This document shows, one piece after another, positions 1-10,300 of a stretch of 64,000 nucleotides of DNA. This DNA comes from Dactylorhiza incarnata. Lineage: Eukaryota > Streptophyta > Magnoliopsida > Asparagales > Orchidaceae. Under the pieces are notes generated by a model. The model worked only from the letters and a program-made list of their open reading frames with translations. It was not told where the DNA came from and did not search any database. Made by a program: the position numbers and the translations under genes. The stretch is from NCBI GenBank assembly GCA_033032865.1, contig JAWHQI010000272.1, positions 2,914,001 to 2,978,000 of the forward strand. The letters are read 5' to 3'. Position 1 is the first letter of the stretch. Every line of letters begins with the position of its first letter.

Positions 1-261
1 GGGGACTACACCTTCGACATCAAATATACTCCTGGAAAGGGAAATGTAGTTGCGGACGCGTTGAGTCGTCGGGCTCCCGCTCAAGCAAATTGGATTTTGA
101 TGCACGATGAGCGTCTAATCCGTGAGCTGGAAGAAATGGAGATCATTTGCGTTGATCGAAGAGCGTCTACTTCAGCATGCTTGAACTGGACGGAGGTTCA
201 ATACCACCTTGCCGACCGAGTTCGACAGGCATTGGAGCTGGATGAGAGCATGAAACGCTAA
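1..261 (+). pseudogene. gypsy RNase H C-terminal end (partial, broken)
   Basis: Frame 1 is open from the first base and shows the gypsy RNase H ending YTPGKGNVVADALSRR at about residues 9-24, followed by the linker to integrase. RNase H removes the RNA template during reverse transcription. The 5' part is off the window. A stop at 259-261 and a change to frame 2 before the integrase zinc finger show the polyprotein is broken here. Confidence 0.85.
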
Positions 262-313
262 AGCGGAAACCGTTGACGGGTTAAACATTGATTTCTCTTT
301 CGAAGATGGCCTT

Positions 314-646
314 ATGTGGAAGAATGGCAGATTGTGCGTCCCAAACGTTGGTACTCTACGGGCGGAGTTGATGTACGAGGCTCATCATACCAAGTACTCT
401 ATCCACCCGGGGAGCACAAAAATGTACGTGGTCATGAAGAAACTTTTCTGGTGGCCGGGTATGAAGAAGGACATTGCCCTCTACGTGGCCAAGTGCAACA
501 CCTGCGCGTTGGTGAAGGTGGAATGTCAACATCCCGGTGGATTTTTGAAGTCCTTGCCGATTCCGGAATGGAAGTTTGACGATATTTCGATGGATTTCGT
601 GCACGGATTGCCGAGATCGCAGCATGAAACGACGCCATCTGGGTGA
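314..646 (+). pseudogene. gypsy integrase N-terminal HHCC zinc finger
   Basis: Frame 2 encodes the zinc-binding N-terminal domain of a gypsy integrase. The pattern HHTKYSIHPGSTKMY, then FWWPGMKKDIALYV, then CNTC is the H-H-C-C finger of the family. It is followed by PIPEWKFDDISMDFVHGLP, the usual lead into the catalytic core. The frame runs into a stop at 644-646, while the core continues in frame 1 with [12 protein letters not shown], so a small indel near 625-632 separates the two. In a working element both would be one integrase. Confidence 0.88.
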
Positions 647-1701
647 TCGTGGACAGACTGACAAAAGTATCGCATTTTATTCCGAACCGGAAGGATGATT
701 CTGTAGAAAAGCTAGCGAAGCTCTATGTCGATAGTATTGTGCGGCTGCACGGTGCCCCTCGTAGCATCGTCAGCGATTGTGACGGGCGTTTCACATCGAA
801 AGATTGGAGGCTTATCCATGAACCGTTGGGCACTAAATTAAAATTCAGCACGGCCTTCCACCCGCAAACGGATGGACAGACCGAGAGGACCAACAGGACT
901 ATGGAGGATATGCTCCGAATGTGCGCTCTAGATTTTGGAAGGAAGTGGGAAGATCATCTCTATATGATCGAATTTGCCTACAGTAATAGCTATCAAGCCA
1001 GTATAAAGATGGCTCCTTTCGAGGCCCTCTATGGTAAGAAGTGTCGTACGCCGTTGTCTTGGGCAGAAACGGGCGATACTAAGCTATTAAAGCGAAAGGA
1101 TGTTGAGGAAGCAACTTCGACGATCCGAACTATTCGAGAAAGGCTATTGATTGCCCAGGATAGGCAAGCAAAATATTACAACGCCAAGCTTAGGAACCTA
1201 GAGTTCGCCGTCGGTGACCGGGTTTACTTGAAGATCAAACCGTTCAAAGGGGTATCAAGGATCCGACGCTTGAAAAAGCTCAGTCCAAGGTACTTAGGAC
1301 CGTTTGAGTTTGTCGAACGTATTGGTGATGCGGCTTATCGGCTTGCACTATCTGCAGAGCTGAGCGGTCTGCACGATGTGTTTCACATTTCAGTTCTGAG
1401 GAAGGCAGTGCAAGAGCCTACTCATATCGTTGCGCTTGGCAAAGTGTCGGTTGATAGTGGGTTGTCGACGAAAGTCAAACCCTTACGCATCGAGGATACC
1501 GAGATAAAGCAGTTGAGGAACAAGTCCATTCAGATGGTAAAGGTCCGGTGGGATAATTGCGGCCGAGAGGAGCTAACTTGGGAGAGAGAGCAAGCGATGC
1601 TTGCGGAGTACCCCGAGCTATTTCTCTCAGGAAAATTTTCTTTAAAAACTGTAAATTCCTGCTGTTACTGTTTTCGAAATTTTGGGACGAAATTCTATTA
1701 A
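643..1701 (+). pseudogene. gypsy integrase catalytic core and chromodomain-like tail
   Basis: This is the integrase core that joins element DNA to the host chromosome. The acidic triad is present: Asp4 (VDRLTK), Asp45 (SDCDGRF) and Glu81 ([12 protein letters not shown]), giving the D,D35E spacing. [18 protein letters not shown] and [11 protein letters not shown] form the GPY/F-type module. The C-terminus [16 protein letters not shown]...YPELF (about residues 300-330) is the chromodomain-like end of Tekay-type chromoviruses, thought to bind modified histones. The start given is not a true start, because the domain belongs to a polyprotein broken by a frameshift upstream. The last 20 codons run into the polypurine tract. 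Confidence 0.85.
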
Positions 1702-1713
1702 GGGGGGTGGAGT
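1700..1713 (+). other. Polypurine tract of G1
   Basis: AAGGGGGGTGGAGT lies immediately before the LTR TGTAACACCC. This is the plus-strand DNA primer site of reverse transcription. Its place next to the LTR edge confirms that boundary. Confidence 0.85.
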
Positions 1714-3905
1714 TGTAACACCCTAAAGATCGTGGTTCAGCGAGGTAGGCGGAATGGTAGTGTTGCGCTCGGGATAGGCTCAAGATTCCATATCAGGTCA
1801 ATGTGCACGACCATTGTCCTCTTCGCGCACGACCAGTGATCGTGCGCCAATGATCGTGCGTAACCCGCAAAGAATCGGAGTTCTGTCTCGGCTTATGCGC
1901 ACGACCATCGTCCTCTTCGCGCATGACCAGTGATCGTGCGCCAGCGATCGTGCGTTAATTCAGAAGAAAATCGAGTTCTGTCTCGAACAGTGCGCACGAC
2001 CATTTCCCTCTTCGCGCACGACCACTGACCGTGCGCCTGTGATCGTGCGCCCTGTTTATTCTGTTCCGCGATTTTGAGCGGAGAAGAAGATCGGACCGTC
2101 CAAATCTTTTGGAAATTGATCCAACGGCTAGGTTTAGTTGCGGGAGACTATTAGGGCTGATGAGAGGGGGTTAAACCTCATATTCTCTAAGCCATTCTCT
2201 CTCCAAACCCTAGAGAAAGAAGGAGGAGCCAAGGAAGAAGAAGGGAGATTCCGCCATTGACGGAGCTCCGGAGCTCCGTTTCGCGAGCCGTTTCCAGATC
2301 TGGAGAGTGCAGCCCAGTGCAGTCGTTTCCCTCCGTCTAGAATCTCGGATCCATGGCGAAAAAGAATGCTCCTAGGGTAACGATTTCTTCTCCCATTGTT
2401 TGGACTTGTCTTTTGTCCTCTCCTTCATTTCTCTATGCTTGCATGAGGGATCCCTTTCACCAAATGGGTGAAGTGTAGGATTTCCTCAAGTTCTTCGGAA
2501 CTCCGGGTTGATTGTGTCCATCCCCGGCATATTGCATGTAGAAAATCCGGTAGTCGTGCGGATTTAGGCATTGTGTGTGAAGCCTATTCGTGGCCGCGAG
2601 CCCGAATCGGTGATGCTTGATTTGCGACGTTGCATTTAGGTTAAGCCTAGAATGCGTGCCGGAGAATGACTCTGTGATATATGCGATAGTATTGCGGGAT
2701 TTAAGCGTAGGCATCTTGTGAAGATCCTAACGGAAGCCCCATGCTTTGCGAGTGGTTGAATGCAAACCTTCACCACTAGAATTGTTGAGGAGTGTTCTTG
2801 TACCTCCTTTTGGTTACGTGTAAAGCCCTAACGATCCATCATGCCCTCCGGCCGAAAGGCGGAGTCGGGTCTTGAGTCGTTACAAAGTAAACATTTAAGG
2901 CTTGGGTGTTGTAACTTATGTTTTGTGTAGCACTAGCGAGTGCTAAACCCTTACGGGCCGAGGTGATGTCATACCCGCATCGTGTGTTCAATCGATGACA
3001 AGAGCACGGGAATTGGCTGAACTGAACCCGTTTCCAGGCGCGGCGGTAGGGGGATTTATCTCTTGTAAACCCGAACGACCTTGGGAGAGGTTGGGAAGGG
3101 CGTCTTGCCTAGACCGACCAAAAGCTCTTTTCTATCTAGAGTTTCCGGACTCATGATGGTTTTGGTGCTCGGGAAGAAGTACCTTTGGTGCATGCCTTGT
3201 GAGCATGGAGCGTGCGGTTGTGTGTACCCACGTTTGTGATGAATTGATGTTGTTAGCCTCATGCGGTTGTTTAGGCGGTTGTGGGGAACCTTCGGGTGAA
3301 CCCAACCAACATCATGTGCATACCTAGGTTCCCTTTTTTTGATGCTCAACCTAGAAGATTGTTTGTGCTTGAAACCTCACCTTGTGTAGTTGCACTTTCT
3401 ATATGTTAGTACTGGTGTTAGTATGGCTTGCTTGCAGGGTAGAAACTCCGCCACCCCGGGAAAGGGGTGGGGTCGTTATAATTTGGTCAGCTGTGCTGAC
3501 CGTTACTCTGTTTGCCACCGCTGGGTGGAATGTTCTTATGCAGGTGCAGGTGAGCCTAGTGGGAAATAGCGGGCGGTGGCCCTATTGCTGAGTTGGCCCT
3601 TGAAGGCCAGCCTCCCTTTTCTGCTTTCTCATGTATCGCCGGCCTGCGTGCCGAAGTATGTTCTGAGTTTTGTACATTGGTGAATGTAAGGCCTTAAGGC
3701 CGTAACTCTTATTCAGGATACATTCCTATTATAGTGGACAGTTCTTTTTGAATGGTTTAATTAATGCTTCCGCTTACGTTTTGTACTCTCGTTTAGTTGT
3801 TACTTTTCTGGTTATCACCTTTTAACTCCTAGCTAGTGTGGTTTGTATGGCGTGGGGTCCCGGCCGGACCTGCTGTTATACCTTTCGTACATGCAGGGTG
3901 TTACA
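1714..3905 (+). repeat. 3' LTR of G1 (2192 bp)
   Basis: The LTR starts TGTAACACCC and ends GGGTGTTACA, a perfect 10-bp terminal inverted repeat. It begins right after the polypurine tract and ends where interrupted copia coding resumes. It holds no supported gene; the short ORFs on both strands show no domain. A 94-bp tandem array lies at 1805-2062. The minus-strand piece at 35757-36764 is a diverged relative: both carry a GTCCGG(C/T)CGGGACCCCAC-type block (reverse-complemented here) and an AGCGGAA block. I see no convincing TATA box. Confidence 0.9.
1805..2062 (+). repeat. 94-bp tandem repeat in G1 LTR (almost 3 copies)
   Basis: Copies start at 1805, 1899 and 1993, exactly 94 bp apart; the third is partial. 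Each holds GCGCACGA and TCGTGCGC as inverted 8-mers about 7 bp apart, and the first two end in a GAGTTCTGTCTCG block. It is a CpG-rich inverted-repeat cluster in the U3 part of the LTR. Confidence 0.9.
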
Positions 3906-4076
3906 GAAATTAGGCACCACTTCCTTAGGGATAATGTGGACAAAAACAAAATTTGTCTACAATTTATTTCTACTGATTTGTAAAGAGCTGATATTTTCAC
4001 CAAGCCCTTGGATGAAAAGAAGCACATCTTCTTTATAAATCAACTAGGAATGATAGATGGAGACTCAATCTGTTAA
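3906..4076 (+). pseudogene. A1 copia RNase H, C-terminal end
   Basis: Frame 3 from base 3906 encodes the last 56 codons of a copia RNase H: RHHFLRDNVDKNKICLQF, then ADIFTKPLDEKKHIFFINQLG, ending DSIC and TAA. An in-frame TAA near 3981 replaces a glutamine codon kept in A3. The reading frame resumes at the first base after G1, which shows G1 cut this gene. Confidence 0.9.
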
Positions 4077-4102
4077 AAATTAAATACTTCTATTTATCCC
4101 AT

Positions 4103-4218
4103 AAATTCGTCGAACGAAGAACGACGAATTTGAACCATTTGTCGAACGACAATCGACAAAACCTGTTAACTTCAGAATCGATAAAGACAGTTTTATTTGT
4201 CGAACGGTGGTCGACGAA
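4103..4218 (+). repeat. Three hairpin units in the RNase H-ORF3 spacer
   Basis: Three short inverted repeats with arms around a 7-9 nt loop. Unit 1: arms AAATTCGTCG (4103-4112) and CGACGAATTT (4122-4131), perfect over 10 bp. Unit 2: TTTGTCGA (4138-4145) and TCGACAAA (4153-4160), perfect over 8. Unit 3: TTTGTCGA (4196-4203) and TCGACGAA (4211-4218), one G-T pair. The loops begin ACG or AACG. The same CpG core is the repeated motif of family A LTR U3 regions. Confidence 0.9.
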
Positions 4219-4330
4219 AAAGGTGTTTTTGTACGGAGTCTGATAAAGAAATAAAGCCTTTTCGACTTCTAATTTTATTAGGTTTTGACGAGCAGTGGTT
4301 TACGAATGCGCCCTCATTCTTCGACCCTTC

Positions 4331-4338
4331 TATATAAG
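4331..4338 (+). promoter_or_regulatory. TATA box upstream of A1 ORF3
   Basis: TATATAAG lies 102 nt before the ORF3 ATG and just downstream of the hairpin cluster. B2 and C1 have TATAAATA at 100 and 123 nt before their ORF3 starts. In the ORF3-deleted relatives A2 and A3 the matching sites are degenerate (TTATAATC, TCATAATC). Confidence 0.6.
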
Positions 4339-4413
4339 CTTCATTTTATCTCTTTCTAAGTTTGCGCCTACAGAAATCGTCTTTCCCTCCAGTTCCCCTC
4401 TGCACTTGATCTT

Positions 4414-4427
4414 CATTTTCTTTGCAG
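4414..4427 (+). promoter_or_regulatory. Splice-acceptor-like tract before ORF3 start
   Basis: A pyrimidine-rich tract ending TTTGCAG stands 5 nt before the ORF3 ATG. The arrangement pyrimidines-CAG-(G/C)AACAATGG recurs in A2 (17721-17734), A3 (start codon lost) and B2 (62551-62561). AACAATGGC is also a good plant start context, so the conservation may serve translation rather than splicing. Confidence 0.45.
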
Positions 4428-4432
4428 GAACA

Positions 4433-7348
4433 ATGGCGATTCCTCAGGCCTCTCTGCACTCAATGAAGTTTGACGCAGGTTTTGATATCGACATGGACTC
4501 CTTTGCACAATCTGACCAAATCTTCAAGAATATTCTTCAACTACTAGAAGACCAACATCTAAAGAAGTTTTTGAGCACCAGGCAGAAAATACCAGTTGCA
4601 GAGATTAAAGAATGGGTTCATACTATTCAGACAGAGGATGAGAAGATGTCTGGCACCATCTTAGGTCATCAAGTTTCTCTCTCTCCCACCATTCTTACTG
4701 AAATTTTTGGTTTTGAGAATGGTGATGATGACTTAGACATAGGCTCAGAACAATTTGATGAAGCTTTAGTCAAAATGGGTCACTTAACTGGAAACCCTAA
4801 TCACTTACTGAAAAAGAACTTGTCTCAGGACTACAAGTTCTTAGCTGACATTGTTGGAAAAGTCTTGTTGGGCAAGACTTCTGGGCATGACTATATCAAC
4901 AGGCACCAATTACTGTTGATGGTGGCCTTGATGGAGAAGAAGAAAATTAACTGGGGATCAATTCTCTTTGAATTGATTAAAAAGAAAAATTCTAAAGATA
5001 GTGTCAGTTTTGGAAGAGTTATAGGTATTTTCCTGCAGGAAAGGCATCCAGACCTTCTGGTGTCACCAAAGGTGACCATAAATGCCAGCAAGAGGCTGAC
5101 CTCAGCACTCTTTGCTAAGTGGGATAGGGTAATCCCTAAGAAGAATACAGGAGCTGATGCTTCTAGGAAAAGGAAAACTTCTGAGGACACAAGGACTGAC
5201 CAAGTCACTCCCTCTACCCTTCCAGAAGTTCCTCCCTCAATTCCTTCTCCTTCTATTATCCCATCTCCACCTGCTCAACAGTCTTCTGAACAATCTCTAC
5301 CTCCAAACTCTTCACCACCTCCTTCAACTGACATATCACCTATCAATGATATTTCCCCTCTATCTCCAGAACCATTGTTTTCCCCTCCTCCATCTCCTAT
5401 CAACACTAATCTCAATTCCTCAACTCTACCTCAATCACCTATTCCACCTCCATCTCCAATACATGATAAACATCAGTCACCAATTCATCCCTCAAGTTCA
5501 AACCATCCAGATAGCATTCCCACACATTCTGAAACTGTCAGAAATATCCTTTTATCGTCTTTCATCCCATCCACTTCACAACCATCTACATCACTTCCAT
5601 CAGACTATCTATCTCTCAACCTCACCTCCATTGCTGATCAAATTTTTGATCACATTCTTCCTAAAATAAACCAACTCCTGGATGCAAAATTTGCTCCAGT
5701 CCTCCAAGCTATTTCTACACTATCTGCTAAGCTTTCTTCCCTTCCTTCCTCTATTGTTGTCCCTTCTTCTAGGGGACTAGATTCAGGCTTCCCTGAAGCT
5801 AGGCAGGGGGAGATGTCCTGTGAAGAAGCTCCAGAAGCAGAAGTTGCTCCAGAAGTAGCAGAAGAAGTAGCAGAAGTTACAGTTTTTGAATTAGATAATT
5901 ATGAGATAGTACAAAGTAAAGAAAATTCAATTATAGTTTATGATACAGATATGGTTGATTCTTGTATAGTATCAGATACACAAGGTATAGAAGAAATAAA
6001 TAATATTTGTATCTGCATTCATCCCTCTTGTGATCTGCATAGCTTATTATCAAAATTTGATACTAAATATACATCAAGGGTGTCACCAAAAGTATACATA
6101 GAAGATTTATCAAAGGCTCTGATATGCCTTCCTTAGAAGACTCATTCTGACATCATAAAAAGTTTCATCTCTTCTATTCCTTCAATCTATGATCAAGATA
6201 TTCAGATGAAGGACACTTCTGCAGAATATGAGGATGATCTTGTAGAATATCTAGATGATATAGAAAATCCCACTACTCCATCAGATGAAACAGCTTCAAA
6301 AATTGTTTCCTCACCTCCAATTCTCTTATGGAATGAAGAACCAATGCCAAGTTTTGATGAAATCTGGAAAGAGACAGATGCAGAGTTTGACAAAGCTGAA
6401 GAAGAAAGATTAAAAGCTCTTGAAGTAATCAAAAGAATTGATGATTTATATAATAAGACAATTTCTTCTTCTGACTCTGAAGATGATGATGATGATAACA
6501 GTGATTCTGATGACACATTATCAAGGAAAAGAAAGAAAAGAACAGCTAAGTCAAAGGCTGTTCCCAAGCCTCCAAATCCTGAGAATGATATTCCATACTA
6601 TGTTCTTCATAATATTACTCTTGACAAAAGTACACCTCATTGGATGAAATTCTCAAGGAATGAGAACAAAAGAAGGCAGAAGTTGAAGAAAACGGGTTAT
6701 TATTCTGACAAACCTGTCAAATATAACCATCCTCCTCCTCCTCCAGCAGCAGGCTCAGTAGCACCATCATCCTTCTCTCAGAAGCCCAGCTCTCAACAAT
6801 CAGGGAGACCTGGTAATTTTAATGGTTCTCAAGCCTCTGGATCAGGTAGTGCTCCTTCTTCTAAGAAATCAGCACTTGCTTTACAAGAAAGTCAGGCCAT
6901 TATTTCACCTCAAATATCTTCAGAATACAAACTTCATATTTCTGATGGATCTTCTCACAAGATCAAAAATACTCAAAGTGATCCTCAAGATCAAGATGAT
7001 ACTTCAGAATATGTTCCTTATCTTCCAGATCCTGAAGAAGAAAGATTATTTCAAATGGCAAGACTCAAAGAGTCAATTGCTATTGCACAAATTAACAAAG
7101 CAAAATCAGAAGGTAAAGACTTCTCAAACATTTCTACCATGTCTGACTACAGAAGGAAAGAACTTGACAAGTACAACTCCAAAGAATTTTTCAATACTGA
7201 AGAATATATTGATATGCACCCCGAAGCTTTTGTTCCCCATGTCAAATCTCAAACCATACTGGGAGCTCAAGATCTCTACTTAAGCAAGAAGAAATCTCAA
7301 GATCCAAACAGGCAAATAATCTTCAAACCTCCATCAGCAAAGAAATAA
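4433..7348 (+). pseudogene. A1 ORF3 (env-like third ORF), one in-frame stop
   Basis: One frame of 972 codons, open except for a TAG at 6134-6136 (codon 568). The start is the ATG at 4433 (MAIPQ), in a strong plant context and conserved in A2. The N-terminal domain (about residues 20-230) has LQLLEDQ at 36-41, LADIVGK at 137-143, KINWG at 171-175 and FGRVIGIFL at 193-201. These match the ORF3s of B2 and C1. Then come a Ser/Pro-rich linker (about 250-420), a helical stretch (about 430-470), an acidic run (EDDDDD) followed by RKRKKR, and a block HWMKF...KPVKYN that resembles EWAKY...EPLKYH near the end of C1 ORF3. No signal peptide or membrane segment is visible after the chosen start. The function is unknown. 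Third ORFs at this place in Sireviruses are called env-like by position only. Confidence 0.75.
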
Positions 7349-10300
7349 AAGAGGTTCAGATTTAGTTATTTTTGTTATTGATTTTAGCATTTAGAATTGC
7401 TCCCCCTAAATATATGCTCCCCCTATGTGAATGATCCCCTAATATGTATGCTATCAACTTAATCAATCATGTTGGGTTTTTATTTTGATAGCGGATTATA
7501 TTTTTATCATGTTAGTTCTCCCCCTTTTGCATTTTATCATGTTAGTTCTCCCCCTTTGTTATTAGCAAAAGTGGGTAGGGATGCACCAAAGAAAAGTTGG
7601 ATAATTAGATAAAGCATGATCGAGCTTTTGAGTGAGAAGGAAATGATAAGGAGTTTTAGAGCCACTTGTTAGAATAATTTTTGTATAAATATATCAGAGT
7701 TTTTAGTTTGAGCAAAAGTAATGATTTCCCCTTTATATAAGAGTTTTAAGCATAAAAAATAGTGATTTCCAAGTAACCAATCTACCCAGACAATACGTCT
7801 ACACCCTAGCCCTGTACTAAGTGACGGATGGGCATGAGGAGCTGCAAACAAGCCGTAGGTTGGGGTGTTAGTCCCTTATGCAAACACTAGACAAAACTCA
7901 ACCTAGCACTCTTTCCCCCTAGTGCCTCGCAAGGCCCCACTGGAACCCTCCCCGGTTAAGGACAAGACATGACTAGAGATAAGGTTATCTAATGTCTACA
8001 ACCCTACGCCCCCGCTATGGTGAGAAATGAAGTCATGGATAACAATTATTGGAAACATTAAGCATTTAAATCTAATGGGAAGTTTCATAGCATATGCATT
8101 TTTATTAGAAAATAAAATACTCTTAGCAATATTGAAATTCATGAATGAATCAGAGTTTGAGCATTGCGGAAGATTTCGAAAAAGAAACATCATAATACTA
8201 AATAAGAGTTTAAGTTCAAAACGGAGATGTTTTTGAGTTTCAAAATGAACTTTTTTTAAGAGTTGAAGCATTTTCGAATAAAGAAACAACATCCTTTTAG
8301 CAATTAGAAATAAGAGGTAAATTTTGATTTGAAATTCAATAATAAGAGGATGTTGTTATAAGCAATATTTTACTTTTTGGAGGAGTGTTTAGCATACACG
8401 TTTATATTGAAATAAATCAGAGTTTGTTACTATAAAAATGATATGCGTGTTAGAACAACCAATATAAATTCTACCAAGCAAGTCTACCACTTGTTTTTAA
8501 GAAAAAAAATGAGATTTAAGACTTGATATAAGCATGAAAGCGCAAGGTAAAAGTTATATGGTGATTATGCGGAAGACTTGTAGAAATACATGAAACATCT
8601 TATTGTAATCAAGAATAATCCATAAAAAGATATATGAGTTTAATTTCAAAAAGAAGATGTTTATGTAAATCATGTTTCAATGAAAATCTTTTATGGTTGA
8701 CAAAAAGTAACCAAGCATGAAATAATATTATCATAAAGAGATTACTACAATGTTATTTCAATTCACAGTTTCAAATCATACCAAACATTGTAGAAAGCAT
8801 GCTAGGTTATCTAGTGCATTTCATAAATAAAGAGTAGCATAGAATTAGCGTTAGGATCCAATACTCATGAGAAGAAGTGTTATGGAAGATAATGATGTGC
8901 ACATAAGTGTATTTTTGAGTAGAGTATACGAGTGTTTTAATCAAAAAATACAAGAGATATGTAAAGTAGAAGCACAACAAAACACAAATAATTTTACTTC
9001 CACACACTTTAATGCACACAAAAAATGTACAACAACCAAGGTGCTTTGCACACACAATGCTCATTATGACTTATCAGGGTGCAAAGTAGTGCTTGGGGGG
9101 TCACAGATTTTATTTTTACTGTTTGAGACTAGTGATCCGGTGTACTTAAGAGTAAGTGGTTTTTCTTATTTTGAAGGAAAGATATGGTTTGCACAAGACA
9201 CTTTACTATTCTATCCAAGGTGCTCAACCTTACAATGCTTATTAAGACTTATCAGGAGGTTCAAGTAGTGCTTGGTGGAGTTATCTTTGTTATTTATTTT
9301 ATGATTTTTGTTTAGCACAAGGTTCTCCGAATACACTTGTTTTGCAAACCAATGGATTTATGAAAAACATAACCACTTTTCCTAACTTTTACAAGTGCAA
9401 ATAAAGGAGTGTAGGTAAGATATGTGCAATTTTAGTTTATTGTACTAATACATAAACATACACAAGCATTCTTAAATTAAACCATATGTAGACAATGCCA
9501 AAAAGTGAGTGAATATCTATCATTGTCAAACATAAAACATTTCTCATACTTAGAGGCATGTTAAGCTTGATCCTATACAACCTTTAACATGTAATTGATG
9601 CACATATTAATAGATATATCTAAGCATGATGAAAACAATGTTCAAAGTAGTTTGAGATGATAAATCGCAATATTATAGAAGTACTAAATAATATATTAAA
9701 TCATGCTTGATTTTTACAATAAAGTCTATACAGTATTTTTTGATATTTTTGAAAAATAATCTTTATTTAGAGTTTGAACTTATAAAATTGATCTTAGACT
9801 TCCCGAGGACTACCTTGTGAGAGGTTCGCCCGGTACTAGGTGATATGATGGGATGATATCCCAAATCACCCTTTCGCAAGATACAAGTAAAAAGTTAAGT
9901 TCAAAAATAACAATTTTTTGATTTTTTTTTTATATTTTTGTATTTGATTTTTAAGAAAAAATAGACTTTTAAAAAAATAGAAAGCAAAACATATTTTTGT
10001 AATTTGGATTTTCTATTTTTGTATTTGATTTTTCAAAAATATAATAAAAGCAAAAATGCAGAAATGAATAGTACCCATAGATTAATATATTTTTAGGGAT
10101 TTTTCAAAATTTTAAAATTACAGAAAAATGGACCTCGACGCTAGCGCGGGAAACAGTAAGTGATTTTTTAGGGTTTTGAAAATTTTGATGTTTGAACTTG
10201 ATTAGGTGTCCCATTAGTAGTTTCATGCTGAATTTGCAGAATTTTTGGAAATGTTTTTGATGGTTAAAAATGAAGAAAAATTGCATTTGTAAGCATGTTT

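Larger units (their letters stand above)
1..3905 (+). mobile_element. G1: Ty3/gypsy chromovirus (Tekay-like), 3' part
   Basis: The 3' portion of a Ty3/gypsy element whose 5' half lies outside the window. The order is RNase H end, integrase zinc finger, DDE core, chromodomain-like C-terminus, polypurine tract and LTR. The LTR ends in perfect 10-bp inverted repeats (TGTAACACCC / GGGTGTTACA). Directly after it, copia RNase H coding resumes in frame with GAAAT (3906-3910), so the element sits inside A1 and GAAAT is the expected target duplication. Its left copy is outside the window. The Tekay assignment rests on my recognition of the integrase and chromodomain end. Confidence 0.9.
3906..7348 (+). 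mobile_element. A1: Sirevirus-like Ty1/copia, 3' part with ORF3
   Basis: Remnant of a family A element cut by G1. It keeps the end of RNase H, a hairpin-rich spacer, and the most complete ORF3 in the window. The RNase H end is nearly identical to those of A2 and A3. The family A 3' LTR that should follow ORF3 is not seen before the AT-rich region, so the right end is lost or disrupted. Confidence 0.85.

Noticed and set aside
3056..3591. Short ORFs on both strands in the G1 LTR
   Set aside because: No domain, no codon signal, and they lie inside an LTR fixed by its inverted ends and flanks.
4295..4432. Hydrophobic N-terminal extension of A1 ORF3 that could act as a signal peptide
   Set aside because: It lies upstream of the conserved ATG at 4433, overlaps the TATA box and pyrimidine tract, and is not conserved in A2 or A3.
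8867..9268. 133-codon plus-strand ORF in the AT-rich region
   Set aside because: Low-complexity, no domain, no recognisable start context and no counterpart elsewhere in the window.
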